Assembly (NCBI RefSeq): GCF_019733355.1
Contig: NZ_JAIHLQ010000013.1
Coordinates: 108,744 to 172,743, forward strand
Reading direction: 5' to 3'
Origin: Pseudomonas baetica
GTDB taxonomy: Bacteria > Pseudomonadota > Gammaproteobacteria > Pseudomonadales > Pseudomonadaceae
Length of the DNA: 64,000 nucleotides
The first letter of the stretch is position 1; the number at the start of each line of letters is the position of its first letter. This document shows, piece after piece, positions 30,668-40,033 of the stretch. The notes below the pieces were generated by a model, which saw only the letters and a list, made by a program, of their open reading frames with translations, did no database searches and was not told the DNA's origin. The position numbers were made by a program, and so were the translations under genes.

Positions 30668-30850
30668 TTTGGCATTCCGCTTTTTTACTGTTGGACAGAC
30701 TGGTCAGCGAGGATACGCGCCTCGCAAAGTCCCCACAAGACTGAGCAGTCACCCCTGTCAAGCGCCCGGCACTACGACTTTGGGCCAAGAGCCACGGCGG
30801 GCAAGGGCTTGACTGTTCACAATCAGCAGAAAAAATGTCTACAACTTTAC

Positions 30851-31663
30851 TCAGCGAACGCGTTGCAACATCGACGGATCGGTCAGTGGCAGTAGCCAAC
30901 GCGGCTGACCCGGTTGCAACCCACCGCGACGCGAACGATCAACCATCCAGCCACGAGCTTCGATCTGCTTGCCCTTCAGCGCTTGCAGGCGAGCGTTGTC
31001 AAATTGTCCGACCAGATTGGGTGCAACGCGCAATACAACTGCGCCCTGCAACTCGATCCAGATTCCGCCTCGATTGCGTTGCACCTTGCTCACACGACCA
31101 CTGACCACCGTGAAACCCGAGCGCTGGATCTGCTCCGCTTTCAGTACAGGTGATTGCCGCCAGAGGCCTCGCCCAGCCTGTCGCGCGCTGCGCTCGGCGG
31201 CTTGCTGACAGGCCACCAGATCGACATTCGGTGCCACGGCGACCTGAAAACCGAGGCCGTCGGCGAGCATTTGCGCTTCAAGATTGGCGCCGCTGACACT
31301 ATAGAGGTGAGCGAGCGTACGACCGTAATGGTCTTTCGCTTGCTTGCCGGGGAGCAAACCGACACGTCCGCCACTGCCAGCCACCAACGCTTCGAGGCGC
31401 TTGCGTGCCGCCACGGCTAACGGTTCGTCGCTGCGACCCTGCCTACCCAGTTCAGGCGTGTTGAGACCAATCATGCGTACGCTGCGCCCGTCGCTCAGGC
31501 GCACGGTATCGCCATCGACCACGCGCTGCACTGCCACGGTAGTCAGCCCCGAGGGCGCAGGACAGAAGGCTTGCGCTGCGGACAGCCAAATCGCGGACAC
31601 AAAAAAGGCGCCCGCGAGGGACGCCTTTTTCAGCAGTGAGGAACAGCCCACCGGGCTCTTCAA
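30851..31663 (-). CDS. Secreted thermonuclease-family (SNase-like) protein
   Basis: About 270 residues from a TTG at 31663, just after the rpmE stop. A basic n-region and hydrophobic helix end at SAAQA, so it should be exported. The SNase fold follows, with VVDGDTVRLSDGRSVRMIGLNTPE and HYGRTLAHLY carrying the expected acidic and arginine residues of staphylococcal nuclease. A C-terminal domain of about 90 residues resembles an OB-type nucleic-acid binding region. The signal-peptide codons coincide with the rpmE terminator. The start could also be a codon further in; the exact N-terminus is uncertain. Confidence 0.85.
   Translation of the reverse strand: MKSPVGCSSLLKKASLAGAFFVSAIWLSAAQAFCPAPSGLTTVAVQRVVDGDTVRLSDGRSVRMIGLNTPELGRQGRSDEPLAVAARKRLEALVAGSGGRVGLLPGKQAKDHYGRTLAHLYSVSGANLEAQMLADGLGFQVAVAPNVDLVACQQAAERSARQAGRGLWRQSPVLKAEQIQRSGFTVVSGRVSKVQRNRGGIWIELQGAVVLRVAPNLVGQFDNARLQALKGKQIEARGWMVDRSRRGGLQPGQPRWLLPLTDPSMLQRVR
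31601..31630 (-). terminator. Intrinsic terminator of rpmE, inside the nuclease gene start
   Basis: On the minus strand, AAAAAGGCG then a GC-rich stretch and CGCCTTTTTT form a strong stem-loop with T-run, 36 bases after the rpmE stop. It lies within the codons for the nuclease signal peptide. Confidence 0.75.
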
Positions 31664-31665
31664 CC

Positions 31666-31893
31666 TTACTCTGCAGCAGCAGGTTTCTTGCCGAAAGCAC
31701 CGAAACGGTCGGCGAAGCGCTGAACGCGGCCGCCAGTGTCCAGAGTCTTTTGCTTACCGGTGTAGAACGGGTGGCATTCGTTGCAAACGTCGATCGACAG
31801 GGCCTTGCCGAAGGTCGAACGAGTTTCGAATTTGTTGCCGCAGCTGCAGGTAACAGCGATTTCTGGGTAGTTCGGGTGGATATCAGCTTTCAT
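31666..31893 (-). CDS. rpmE: 50S ribosomal protein L31
   Basis: 75 residues from ATG 31893. Zinc-ligand cysteines are at 16, 18, 37 and 40 (CSC and CNEC), so this is the zinc-containing C+ form rather than the zinc-free paralogue. [11 protein letters not shown] at the start and HPFYTGKQK after the last cysteine are the family signatures. It sits on the large subunit at the intersubunit bridge. Under zinc limitation this form is usually replaced by the C- paralogue. Confidence 0.97.
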   Translation of the reverse strand: MKADIHPNYPEIAVTCSCGNKFETRSTFGKALSIDVCNECHPFYTGKQKTLDTGGRVQRFADRFGAFGKKPAAAE

Positions 31894-31962
31894 GGTGTCT
31901 TCCTCAGCTAGCGTGCCGCCATCCAACACTATTGTTGAATACCGCACGTAATTAGGCCGCGG

Positions 31963-31990
31963 ATTCTAACAGACAATGTCAATCGTGCAA
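31963..31990 (-). promoter_or_regulatory. Candidate promoter of rpmE
   Basis: On the minus strand a TAGAAT (-10, five of six) with TTGCAC 16 bases upstream. It lies about 70 bases before the rpmE ATG. The -35 match is weak. Confidence 0.35.
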
Positions 31991-32041
31991 GCTGTCCCTT
32001 AGACCGACCGTCTGCTAGGCTCCCGGCCTCGAACACATTCT

Positions 32042-32133
32042 CCTGCGGGAGCGGGCTTGCTCGCGAAGACGGCGTCTCACCCAATATTACGGCGCCTGAC
32101 ACACCGCCTTCGCGAGCAAGCCCGCTCCCACAA
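32042..32133. repeat. REPIN between rpmE and priA
   Basis: Canonical pair, left GGGAGCGGGCTTGCTCGCGA and right TTCGCGAGCAAGCCCGCTCC, 46 bases before the priA GTG. Confidence 0.9.
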
Positions 32134-32178
32134 TTGATCTGCGCTCGCCCTTCTTTTGTGCTGATAGAGACCCCCCGC

Positions 32179-34398
32179 GTGCCCGACGCCATTCTGCGCC
32201 TCGCCCTGCCTTCGCCCTTGCGCCGCCTGTTCGACTATCGAGCCCCGGCCGGCGTGCTGCGCGCCCAGTTACAACCGGGCATGCGTCTGCGGGTGCCGTT
32301 CGGCCGGCGGGAGATGATCGGGATTCTGGTCGAGGTCACTGACACCAGCGAAGTACCGGTGGAAAAACTCAAACCGGCATTGGCCCTGCTCGATACCACG
32401 CCGCCACTGCCACCGGCGCTGTTCAAGCTGTGCCTGTGGACGTCGCAGTATTATCAGCACAGCCTTGGCGACACTCTGAGCTGGGCGTTGCCGGTGCTGT
32501 TGCGTCAGGGCGAACTGGCCGAAGCCCGACAGGAACGCTTCTGGTCGATCACCCCCGGCGCCAGCCTCGATGATCCGCGTGTCGCACGCGCCCCGCGCCA
32601 ACGTGAGGCACTGGCCACCCTGGCCCAACACCCGCACGGCGTTTCCCATCAGTTGCTGAGCAAGCTGATGCTGAGCAAGGACAGCCTCGATTTGTTGCTG
32701 GACAAGAATCTGGTGCAAGTCGAAATCCGCCGGCATGCACCCGGTGCACGCCACGAGCACTGGCTCGCGCAGCCGGAATTACCGCTCAACACTGAGCAAC
32801 GCGCCGCGTATGAAGCGATTCGCGCAGGTTTTGACAGTTATCACGCGTTTCTGCTGGCCGGTGTCACCGGCAGCGGCAAGACCGAAGTCTATTTGCAACT
32901 GATCCGCGAAACCCTCGAAGCTGGCAAGCAGGCGCTGGTGCTGATCCCGGAGATCAACCTCGGCCCGCAAACCCTGGCGCGGTTCGAGCAGCGCTTCAAT
33001 GCGCGCATCGCCCTGCTGCATTCGGCGGTCAATGATCGCGAGCGCCTCGACGCCTGGCTTGCCGCCCGCGATGGCGAGGCCGACATTATTATCGGCACCC
33101 GTTCGGCGCTGTTCACCCCGATGAAAAACCCGGGCCTGATCATCATCGACGAGGAGCATGACGGTTCTTATAAACAGCAGGAAGGCCTGCGCTATCACGC
33201 CCGCGACCTGGCGCTGGTGCGCGCGCGACAGGAAAACATTCCGATCGTCCTGGGTTCGGCCACGCCTTCGCTGGAAAGTCTGCACAACGCCTACACCGGT
33301 CGGTACGGCCTCCTACGACTGAATGAGCGCGCCGGCGGTGCCAAGCAGCCACGCTTCCTGCGCCTGGATGTAAAAAGTCGTCCGCTGGACAGCGGCATTT
33401 CCGGCCCGATGCAGCAAGCTATCGGCCAGACGCTCGCCAATGGCCAGCAGGTATTGGTGTTCCTCAACCGTCGAGGTTTTGCGCCGACGCTGCTCTGTCA
33501 CGATTGCGGCTGGATGTCCGAATGTTCTCGGTGCGACGCGCGGATGACCGTGCACCAGCGTCACGGCGAACTGCGCTGCCACCATTGCGGTTACGTCGAA
33601 CGCGTGCCGCGCCAGTGCCCCAAGTGCAACAAGGTTGATCTGCGCCCCGTAGGTGCCGGTACCGAGCGTGCTGAAGAACGGCTGGCGATTCTGTTCCCCG
33701 ATTACCCGGTGCTGCGCGTTGACCGCGACAGCACTTCGCGCAAGGACGCGATGAATCAGTTATTTGCGACGATTCAGAAGGGCCAGCCGTGCATTCTGGT
33801 CGGCACGCAGATGCTGGCCAAGGGGCACCACTTTCCGCGAGTAACGCTGGTGTCGATCCTCGATGCCGACGGCGGGCTGTTCTCCGGCGACTTCCGCGCC
33901 AGCGAGCGAATGGCGCAGTTGATCGTTCAGGTTGCCGGGCGTGCCGGACGAGCGGAAGAGCCAGGCAAAGTGATCATCCAGACGCACTTGGCCGACCATC
34001 CTTTATTAGTGCAACTGACCGAGCAGGGTTACTTCGCTTTCGCCGAACAGGCGTTGAGCGAGCGCCGCGCCGCCGGCTTACCGCCGTTTGCGCATTTGGC
34101 GCTGTTGCGCGCCGAAGCGCATAAGCCGGGGCAGGCCGAAGGCTTTCTCGATGAGGCATGCAGCGAGGCCGAACGTTTGTTGGCTGAGCAGAATCTGAGC
34201 GGGATCGAATTGCTCGGGCCGGTGCCGGCACCGATGGAACGGCGGGCGGGGCGCTACCGTGCGCAACTACTTTTACAGGCGACAGCGAGGGGGCCACTGC
34301 ATCGGTTGCTCGCCAGTTGGTTGCTGGTGCTGGAGCAGATGCCGAGTGGGCGGGCGGTGCGCTGGTCGCTGGATGTCGATCCCGTGGATCTGTATTGA
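32179..34398 (+). CDS. priA: Primosomal replication-restart helicase PriA
   Basis: 739 residues from a GTG at 32179, the length usual in Pseudomonas; the frame is open a little further upstream but starts in REPIN sequence. It has an N-terminal 3'-DNA-binding domain, Walker A GVTGSGKTE, Walker B IIDEEHDGSYK, and the zinc-binding insert with cysteine pairs (CHDCGWMSECSRC, CHHCG, CPKC). Helicase motif V/VI region GTQMLAKGHHFP and VAGRAGRAEE is intact. It reloads the replisome at stalled forks. A REPIN lies directly upstream. Confidence 0.96.
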   Translation: MPDAILRLALPSPLRRLFDYRAPAGVLRAQLQPGMRLRVPFGRREMIGILVEVTDTSEVPVEKLKPALALLDTTPPLPPALFKLCLWTSQYYQHSLGDTLSWALPVLLRQGELAEARQERFWSITPGASLDDPRVARAPRQREALATLAQHPHGVSHQLLSKLMLSKDSLDLLLDKNLVQVEIRRHAPGARHEHWLAQPELPLNTEQRAAYEAIRAGFDSYHAFLLAGVTGSGKTEVYLQLIRETLEAGKQALVLIPEINLGPQTLARFEQRFNARIALLHSAVNDRERLDAWLAARDGEADIIIGTRSALFTPMKNPGLIIIDEEHDGSYKQQEGLRYHARDLALVRARQENIPIVLGSATPSLESLHNAYTGRYGLLRLNERAGGAKQPRFLRLDVKSRPLDSGISGPMQQAIGQTLANGQQVLVFLNRRGFAPTLLCHDCGWMSECSRCDARMTVHQRHGELRCHHCGYVERVPRQCPKCNKVDLRPVGAGTERAEERLAILFPDYPVLRVDRDSTSRKDAMNQLFATIQKGQPCILVGTQMLAKGHHFPRVTLVSILDADGGLFSGDFRASERMAQLIVQVAGRAGRAEEPGKVIIQTHLADHPLLVQLTEQGYFAFAEQALSERRAAGLPPFAHLALLRAEAHKPGQAEGFLDEACSEAERLLAEQNLSGIELLGPVPAPMERRAGRYRAQLLLQATARGPLHRLLASWLLVLEQMPSGRAVRWSLDVDPVDLY

Positions 34399-34408
34399 CC
34401 TGAAGATC

Positions 34409-34509
34409 GCCTTCGCGAGCAGGCTCGCTCCCACATTGGATCTGCGGCGTTCATACATTATGTGTCTGGCACCGATCCCTTGCGGGAGCGGGCTTGCTCG
34501 CGAAAAGGC
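34409..34509. repeat. REPIN between priA and argS
   Basis: Tail-to-tail pair of two subtypes: CAGGCTCGC on the left and GAGCGGGCTTGCTCG on the right, with a longer spacer. Confidence 0.85.
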
Positions 34510-34637
34510 CCGAATTGTCACCACATATCCATAAGCTGCCTGCTAAGGTTGGCAAGCCCGTCTTCGCAACGGATAATGCCCAGTTTTTCCACCCGCGCAT
34601 CGATGCGCCGCCGCGCTTGCGGTCGAAAGAGAAGACC

Positions 34638-36374
34638 ATGAAAGACACCATCCGCCAGCTGATCCAACAAGCCCTCACCCAACTCGTCAACGAAGGTGTG
34701 TTGCCTGAAGGCCTGACGCCGGCGATTCAGGTGGAGAACGCCCGCGACAAGACCCACGGCGACTTCGCCAGCAACATCGCCATGATGCTGGCCAAGCCAG
34801 CGGGCATGAAGCCACGCGACCTGGCGGAAAAAATCATCGCCGCGCTGCCGGCCGACGAGAACGTCACCAAAGCGGAAATCGCCGGCCCCGGCTTCATCAA
34901 CTTCTTCCAGAACACTCAGGCCCTGGCCAACCGCCTCGACGCCGCGCTGGCTGACGCCCATGTTGGCGTGCGCAAGGCCGGCACTGCGCAGCGCACCGTG
35001 GTCGACCTGTCGGCACCCAACCTCGCCAAGGAAATGCACGTCGGCCACTTGCGCTCGACCATCATCGGCGACGGTGTGGCCCGTGTTCTTGAGTTCCTTG
35101 GCGACGACGTGATCCGTCAGAACCACGTAGGCGACTGGGGCACCCAGTTCGGCATGCTGATGGCTTACTTGCAAGAAAACCCGATCACCAGCGATGAGCT
35201 GTCGGATCTGGAAAACTTCTACCGCGCCGCCAAGCAGCGTTTCGATGAATCCGAAGCGTTCGCCGACCGCGCCCGTGGCCTAGTGGTCAAGTTGCAGGCC
35301 GGCGATGCCGAGTGCCTGGCGCTGTGGACCAAGTTCAAGGACATCTCGCTGTCGCACTGCCAGAAGATCTACGAACTGCTCAACGTCAAACTGACCATGG
35401 CCGACGTGATGGGCGAAAGCGCCTACAACGACGACCTGATCAACGTGGTCAACGACCTGAAAGCCGCCGGCATGCTGGTCGAGAGTAACGGCGCTCAGTG
35501 CGTGTTCCTCGACGAATTCAAGAACGCCGACGGCGAGCCGCTGCCGGTGATCATCGTCAAGGCCGACGGCGGTTACCTGTACGCCACCACTGACCTGGCG
35601 GCCGTGCGCTACCGCAGTGGCAAATTGAAGGCTGATCGCGCGCTGTACTTCGTCGACCAGCGTCAGGCCCTGCACTTCCAGCAAGTGTTTGCCGTGGCGC
35701 GCAAGGCCGGTTTCGTGACCCATCCGATGGAGATGGAACACATGGGCTTCGGCACCATGAACGGCGCCGATGGCCGTCCGTTCAAGACCCGTGACGGCGG
35801 CACCGTGAAGCTGATCGATCTGCTGACCGAAGCCCAGGAACGCGCCTACAGCCTGGTCAAAGAGAAGAACCCGACGCTGGCCGAAGACGAGTTGCGCAAC
35901 ATCGCCAAAGTGGTCGGCATCGGCGCGGTGAAATACGCCGACCTGTCGAAGCACCGCACCAGCGACTACAGCTTCAACTTCGACTTGATGCTCAATTTCG
36001 AAGGCAACACCGCGCCATACCTGCTGTACGCCTACACCCGCGTGGCCGGCGTGTTCCGCAAACTGGGCAAGGACTTCAGCGAAGTCGACGGTCAGATCGT
36101 TCTGGAAGCGGCGCACGAGCAAGAGCTGGCGGCGAAGCTGGCGCAGTTCGGCGAAGTGCTGAACAACGTGTCCGACAAAGGCACGCCGCACATTCTCTGC
36201 ACCTACCTGTACGACGTTGCCGGCCTGTTCTCCAGCTTCTACGAGAACTGCCCGATCCTCGCTGCCGAGACGCCAGCACAGATGCAGAGCCGTCTGCGTC
36301 TGGCCGCGCTGACGGGCCGCACCCTCAAGCAAGGCCTGGAGCTGTTGGGTCTGGAAACTCTGGAGCGTATGTAA
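34638..36374 (+). CDS. argS: Arginyl-tRNA synthetase
   Basis: 578 residues from ATG 34638 with GAAGA upstream; the frame upstream of it to 34494 covers REPIN and leader sequence. Class I synthetase with the HVGHLRST form of the HIGH motif; a canonical KMSKS is absent, as in most bacterial ArgRS, with [10 protein letters not shown] in its place. The N-terminal Add-1 domain and C-terminal anticodon-binding DALR domain are present. It charges tRNA-Arg. The next gene starts immediately after the stop. Confidence 0.97.
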   Translation: MKDTIRQLIQQALTQLVNEGVLPEGLTPAIQVENARDKTHGDFASNIAMMLAKPAGMKPRDLAEKIIAALPADENVTKAEIAGPGFINFFQNTQALANRLDAALADAHVGVRKAGTAQRTVVDLSAPNLAKEMHVGHLRSTIIGDGVARVLEFLGDDVIRQNHVGDWGTQFGMLMAYLQENPITSDELSDLENFYRAAKQRFDESEAFADRARGLVVKLQAGDAECLALWTKFKDISLSHCQKIYELLNVKLTMADVMGESAYNDDLINVVNDLKAAGMLVESNGAQCVFLDEFKNADGEPLPVIIVKADGGYLYATTDLAAVRYRSGKLKADRALYFVDQRQALHFQQVFAVARKAGFVTHPMEMEHMGFGTMNGADGRPFKTRDGGTVKLIDLLTEAQERAYSLVKEKNPTLAEDELRNIAKVVGIGAVKYADLSKHRTSDYSFNFDLMLNFEGNTAPYLLYAYTRVAGVFRKLGKDFSEVDGQIVLEAAHEQELAAKLAQFGEVLNNVSDKGTPHILCTYLYDVAGLFSSFYENCPILAAETPAQMQSRLRLAALTGRTLKQGLELLGLETLERM

Positions 36375-36375
36375 G

Positions 36376-37089
36376 TTGGCTGCCAAGAAAAAACCTGCAC
36401 CCAAGCGTGGCGCCAGCCGTTACCAAGCCCCTGCGAAGCAACCGATTCCGGGCTGGCTGTGGATGGCCATCGGCCTGACGGTCGGTGCGTTCATCGTGTT
36501 CCTGATGAAACTTGAACCGGGCAAGGGCAGCGACACGGTCAAGCGTGAGAAGGTCGAACAACAGCAGCAGAGAGCGTCGAAAATCGCCGAGGCCAACAAG
36601 ACCCCGCCGAGCCCGACGCAGCCCGTGAAGCCGAAGTACGACTTCTACACCCTGCTGCCGGAATCGGAAGTGATCGTACCGCCCGACGCCGTGCCGGAGA
36701 AAACCCTGCCGACGCCACAAGTGCCGACCATCCCGACGACGCCGGTAACACCTGCCGAAGCGGCGAAGATCGACACAGCACGAGCTCAGGCAGCGCTGGC
36801 CGGGATTACCCCGCCGCCAGCCCCCCCCGTGAGCAAAGCGGCGCCGGTGACCAAGTTCTTCCTGCAGGCCGGTTCGTTCCGCAAGGAAACCGATGCGGAC
36901 AAGGTGCGCGCGCAAATCATCCTGCTGGGTCAGTCGGTGGCCGTTGAGTCCGGCACCGTGAAGGATGAAACCTGGTATCGCGTATTGGTCGGTCCGTTCA
37001 GCAACCGCGAACAACTGACCACGGCCCAGAAGCAACTGGCCGGCGCTGGCTTTAGCAACCTGTTGTTACAACAACGCCAGAACCGCTGA
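36376..37089 (+). CDS. SPOR-domain cell-division protein, FtsN-like
   Basis: 237 residues from a TTG at 36376, two bases after the argS stop. The N-terminus is a basic cytoplasmic tail (AAKKKPAPKRG), one membrane helix at about residues 26-43 (WLWMAIGLTVGAFIVF), then a Pro-rich linker and a C-terminal SPOR domain beginning at TKFFLQAGSFRKE. This architecture and the place between argS and hslV match FtsN, which activates septal peptidoglycan synthesis. Sequence identity of FtsN is low across species, so I leave the symbol open. Confidence 0.85.
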   Translation: MAAKKKPAPKRGASRYQAPAKQPIPGWLWMAIGLTVGAFIVFLMKLEPGKGSDTVKREKVEQQQQRASKIAEANKTPPSPTQPVKPKYDFYTLLPESEVIVPPDAVPEKTLPTPQVPTIPTTPVTPAEAAKIDTARAQAALAGITPPPAPPVSKAAPVTKFFLQAGSFRKETDADKVRAQIILLGQSVAVESGTVKDETWYRVLVGPFSNREQLTTAQKQLAGAGFSNLLLQQRQNR

Positions 37090-37116
37090 TCCCATCAGCG
37101 GTACCGCGTCATCACT

Positions 37117-37187
37117 CTTCGCGAGCAAGCCCGCTTCCACAGGATCTGCGCTAACCCTGTGGGAGCGGGCTTGCTCGCGAAGGTGTC
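37117..37187. repeat. REPIN between SPOR gene and hslV
   Basis: Short tail-to-tail pair, TTCGCGAGCAAGCCCGCTTC and GTGGGAGCGGGCTTGCTCG. Confidence 0.9.
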
Positions 37188-37321
37188 ATGGCTGACACCC
37201 CATAATCCTGATACGCCCTCGCCGTTCGTCCCCCTGCGCCCTCCCCGGTTGAAATCCGCTTCACCACCCCCATATGAATGGGCATAAGGCATTTTCGCCC
37301 CGCAGTGTGGAGACTCTTCCC

Positions 37322-37858
37322 TTGACCACCATCGTTTCAGTCCGCCGCCACGGCAAAGTCGTCATGGGCGGCGACGGCCAGGTTTCTCTCGGCAACACCG
37401 TGATGAAAGGCAACGCCAAGAAAGTTCGTCGCCTGTACCACGGCCAGGTCATCGCCGGTTTTGCCGGTGCCACCGCTGACGCCTTTACCCTCTTTGAACG
37501 TTTCGAAGGCCAGCTTGAGAAACATCAGGGCCACCTGATCCGCGCCGCCGTCGAACTTGCCAAAGAATGGCGCACCGACCGCTCCCTCAGCCGCCTCGAA
37601 GCCATGCTCGCGGTCGCCAACAAGGATGCCTCGTTGATCATCACCGGTAACGGTGACGTGGTCGAACCTGAAAATGGCCTCATCGCCATGGGTTCCGGTG
37701 GCGGTTACGCCCAGGCTGCGGCCAGCGCGCTGCTGAAAAAGACCGACCTGTCGGCCCGTGAAATCGTCGAAACCGCTTTGGGTATCGCCGCCGACATCTG
37801 TGTATTCACCAACCACACTCAGACCATTGAGGAGCAGGATCTCGCTGAAGAAGCCTGA
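37322..37858 (+). CDS. hslV: ATP-dependent protease HslV, peptidase subunit
   Basis: 178 residues from a TTG at 37322, chosen because it places the catalytic threonine right after the start (M-TTIVSVRR), as required for the N-terminal nucleophile. A GGAG lies about 10 bases upstream. An ATG at 37274 is in frame but would bury that threonine in a 16-residue leader. The proteasome-beta-like fold is seen in GDGQVSLGN and [11 protein letters not shown]. It forms a double hexamer with HslU for regulated proteolysis. Confidence 0.95.
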   Translation: MTTIVSVRRHGKVVMGGDGQVSLGNTVMKGNAKKVRRLYHGQVIAGFAGATADAFTLFERFEGQLEKHQGHLIRAAVELAKEWRTDRSLSRLEAMLAVANKDASLIITGNGDVVEPENGLIAMGSGGGYAQAAASALLKKTDLSAREIVETALGIAADICVFTNHTQTIEEQDLAEEA

Positions 37859-37906
37859 TACGGCCCCTGTGCCACGGCTTTTTTTGCTTGAGGACCGCCA
37901 ATTATT

Positions 37907-39244
37907 ATGTCCATGACTCCCCGCGAAATCGTCCACGAACTCAACCGCCACATCATCGGCCAGGACGATGCCAAGCGCGCCGTCGCGATTGCCCTGCGCA
38001 ACCGCTGGCGTCGGATGCAGTTGCCTGAAGAGCTGCGTGTTGAAGTGACACCGAAGAACATCCTGATGATCGGCCCGACCGGCGTCGGTAAAACCGAGAT
38101 CGCCCGTCGCTTGGCGAAACTGGCCAACGCGCCGTTCATCAAGGTCGAAGCGACCAAGTTCACCGAAGTTGGCTATGTCGGCCGCGACGTCGAATCGATC
38201 ATCCGCGACCTGGCTGACGCGGCGATCAAGATGCTGCGCGAGCAGGAAATGACCCGCGTGCGCCACCGCGCTGAAGACGCCGCCGAGGACCGCATCCTCG
38301 ATGCCTTGTTGCCACCGGCGCGCATGGGCTTCAGCAACGAAGAAGCGCCTAGCTCCGATTCCAACACCCGTCAGCTGTTCCGCAAGCGTCTGCGCGAAGG
38401 CCAACTGGATGACAAGGAAATCGAAATCGAAGTCGCCGAAGTGGCCGGCATCGAGATCGCCACGCCGCCAGGCATGGAAGAAATGACCAACCAGTTGCAG
38501 TCCCTGTTCGCCAACATGGGCAAGGGCAAGAAGAAGTCCCGCAAGCTCAAGGTCAAAGAAGCGCTGAAACTGGTACGCGACGAAGAAGCCGGGCGCCTGG
38601 TCAACGAAGAAGAGTTGAAGGCCAAGGCTCTGGAAGCCGTTGAGCAGCACGGCATCGTGTTCATCGACGAGATCGATAAGGTGGCCAAGCGCGGCAATGT
38701 CGGCGGCGCCGATGTCTCCCGTGAAGGTGTGCAGCGCGACCTGCTGCCGCTGATCGAAGGCTGCACCGTCAACACCAAGCTGGGCATGGTCAAGACCGAT
38801 CACATCCTGTTCATCGCCTCCGGCGCATTCCACCTGAGCAAACCGAGCGATCTGGTGCCCGAGCTGCAAGGTCGTCTGCCGATCCGCGTCGAACTCAAGG
38901 CCCTGAGCCCGGAAGATTTCGAGCGCATCCTCAGCGAACCGCATGCCTCGCTCACCGAGCAATACTGCGCGCTGCTGAAAACCGAAGGCCTGAACATCGA
39001 GTTCCAGCCCGAAGGCATCAAGCGCATCGCCGAGATCGCCTGGCAGGTCAACGAGAAGACCGAAAACATCGGTGCCCGTCGTCTGCACACGCTGCTTGAG
39101 CGTCTGCTCGAAGAGGTGTCGTTCAGTGCCGGCGATATGGCCAGCACCCATGATGAAAAGCCGATCCTGATCGACGCGGCGTACGTCAACAGCCACCTCG
39201 GCGAATTGGCGCAGAACGAAGACCTGTCCCGTTATATCCTGTAA
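37907..39244 (+). CDS. hslU: HslU, ATPase subunit of HslVU protease
   Basis: 445 residues. AAA+ ATPase with Walker [10 protein letters not shown] (about residue 59), Walker [10 protein letters not shown], sensor-1 region and the HslU-specific I domain in between. The pore motif GYVG ([10 protein letters not shown]) threads substrates into HslV. The C-terminus ends DLSRYIL, the tail that docks into HslV. It follows hslV after 48 bases in one operon. Confidence 0.97.
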   Translation: MSMTPREIVHELNRHIIGQDDAKRAVAIALRNRWRRMQLPEELRVEVTPKNILMIGPTGVGKTEIARRLAKLANAPFIKVEATKFTEVGYVGRDVESIIRDLADAAIKMLREQEMTRVRHRAEDAAEDRILDALLPPARMGFSNEEAPSSDSNTRQLFRKRLREGQLDDKEIEIEVAEVAGIEIATPPGMEEMTNQLQSLFANMGKGKKKSRKLKVKEALKLVRDEEAGRLVNEEELKAKALEAVEQHGIVFIDEIDKVAKRGNVGGADVSREGVQRDLLPLIEGCTVNTKLGMVKTDHILFIASGAFHLSKPSDLVPELQGRLPIRVELKALSPEDFERILSEPHASLTEQYCALLKTEGLNIEFQPEGIKRIAEIAWQVNEKTENIGARRLHTLLERLLEEVSFSAGDMASTHDEKPILIDAAYVNSHLGELAQNEDLSRYIL

Positions 39245-39269
39245 GCCATACTTACAGCGGTAGCGGACC

Positions 39270-39362
39270 CTGTGGGAGCGGGCTTGCTCGAGAAGAGGCC
39301 GTGGCAGTCGACATCAATATTGGCTGACACACCGCTTTCGCGAGCAAGCCCGCTCCCACATT
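39270..39362. repeat. REPIN between hslU and DUF971 gene
   Basis: Canonical pair except one change (CTCGAGAA). Its inner part nearly matches the REPIN at 61794. Confidence 0.9.
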
Positions 39363-39397
39363 TGAATCAGGGTCGCCCACACAACGGACGCCAGACC

Positions 39398-39775
39398 ATG
39401 ACCTCAATTCCCACCGACATCAAACTGCACAAAGCCTCGAAAACCCTGACGCTCACCTACGCGTCCGGCGAGGAATTCACCCTGCCCGCCGAATTCCTGC
39501 GTGTGCATTCCCCCTCCGCCGAGGTCCAGGGCCATGGCAAACCCATCCTGCAATTCGGCAAGCTCAACGTTGGCTTGAGCAAGCTGGAACCGGCCGGTCA
39601 CTACGCACTGAAACTGACCTTCGACGACGGCCACGACAGCGGCTTGTTCACTTGGGAATATCTCTATGAGCTGGGGCGACGTCATGACGCACTCTGGGCC
39701 GATTATCTGGCTGAGCTCAAAGCGGCCGGAAAAACCCGCGATCCGGATCAGTCGATCGTCAAGCTGATGCTCTAG
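39398..39775 (+). CDS. DUF971-domain protein
   Basis: 125 residues from ATG 39398; the frame to the left (from 39272) is REPIN sequence and not coding. The protein is the small DUF971 domain (related to the N-terminal part of gamma-butyrobetaine hydroxylases), with SGEEFTLPAEFLR and LFTWEYLYELG as recognisable segments. The domain is known to contribute to Fe-S or metal related functions in some fusions; its role alone is not known. It usually stands beside hslVU and the PHA locus in Pseudomonas, as here. Confidence 0.85.
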   Translation: MTSIPTDIKLHKASKTLTLTYASGEEFTLPAEFLRVHSPSAEVQGHGKPILQFGKLNVGLSKLEPAGHYALKLTFDDGHDSGLFTWEYLYELGRRHDALWADYLAELKAAGKTRDPDQSIVKLML

Positions 39776-39892
39776 TCCCAGCGTCTTGCTCTTTAGAGGG
39801 CATTTTCTAAATTCATCTGTTTGAATGCTCTGCTGCGGCGTCGAGGATCGGCCCGCTTGCGAAAAAAATTAAACTCGGGTAACCAATGGAGC

Positions 39893-39908
39893 TGGCAAGT
39901 TCCCTGCA
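39893..39908 (+). promoter_or_regulatory. Candidate sigma-54 promoter of phaC1
   Basis: TGGCAAGTTCCCTGCA matches the -24/-12 consensus TGGCAC-N5-TTGCA at all but two positions, with the GG and GC spaced exactly 10 bases apart. It lies about 125 bases before the phaC1 ATG. A sigma-54-type site upstream of phaC1 has been described in P. aeruginosa. Confidence 0.45.
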
Positions 39909-40033
39909 GTGCTCTACGACTGTAAAGCAGCTATGCAGAATTAACGGTCACCCGAGCAGTAGTACCTGGCATTGGCTGTGGAACTGCACAGCAGAAAACC
40001 GGGTACTCGTCTCAGGACAATGGAGCGTCGTAG

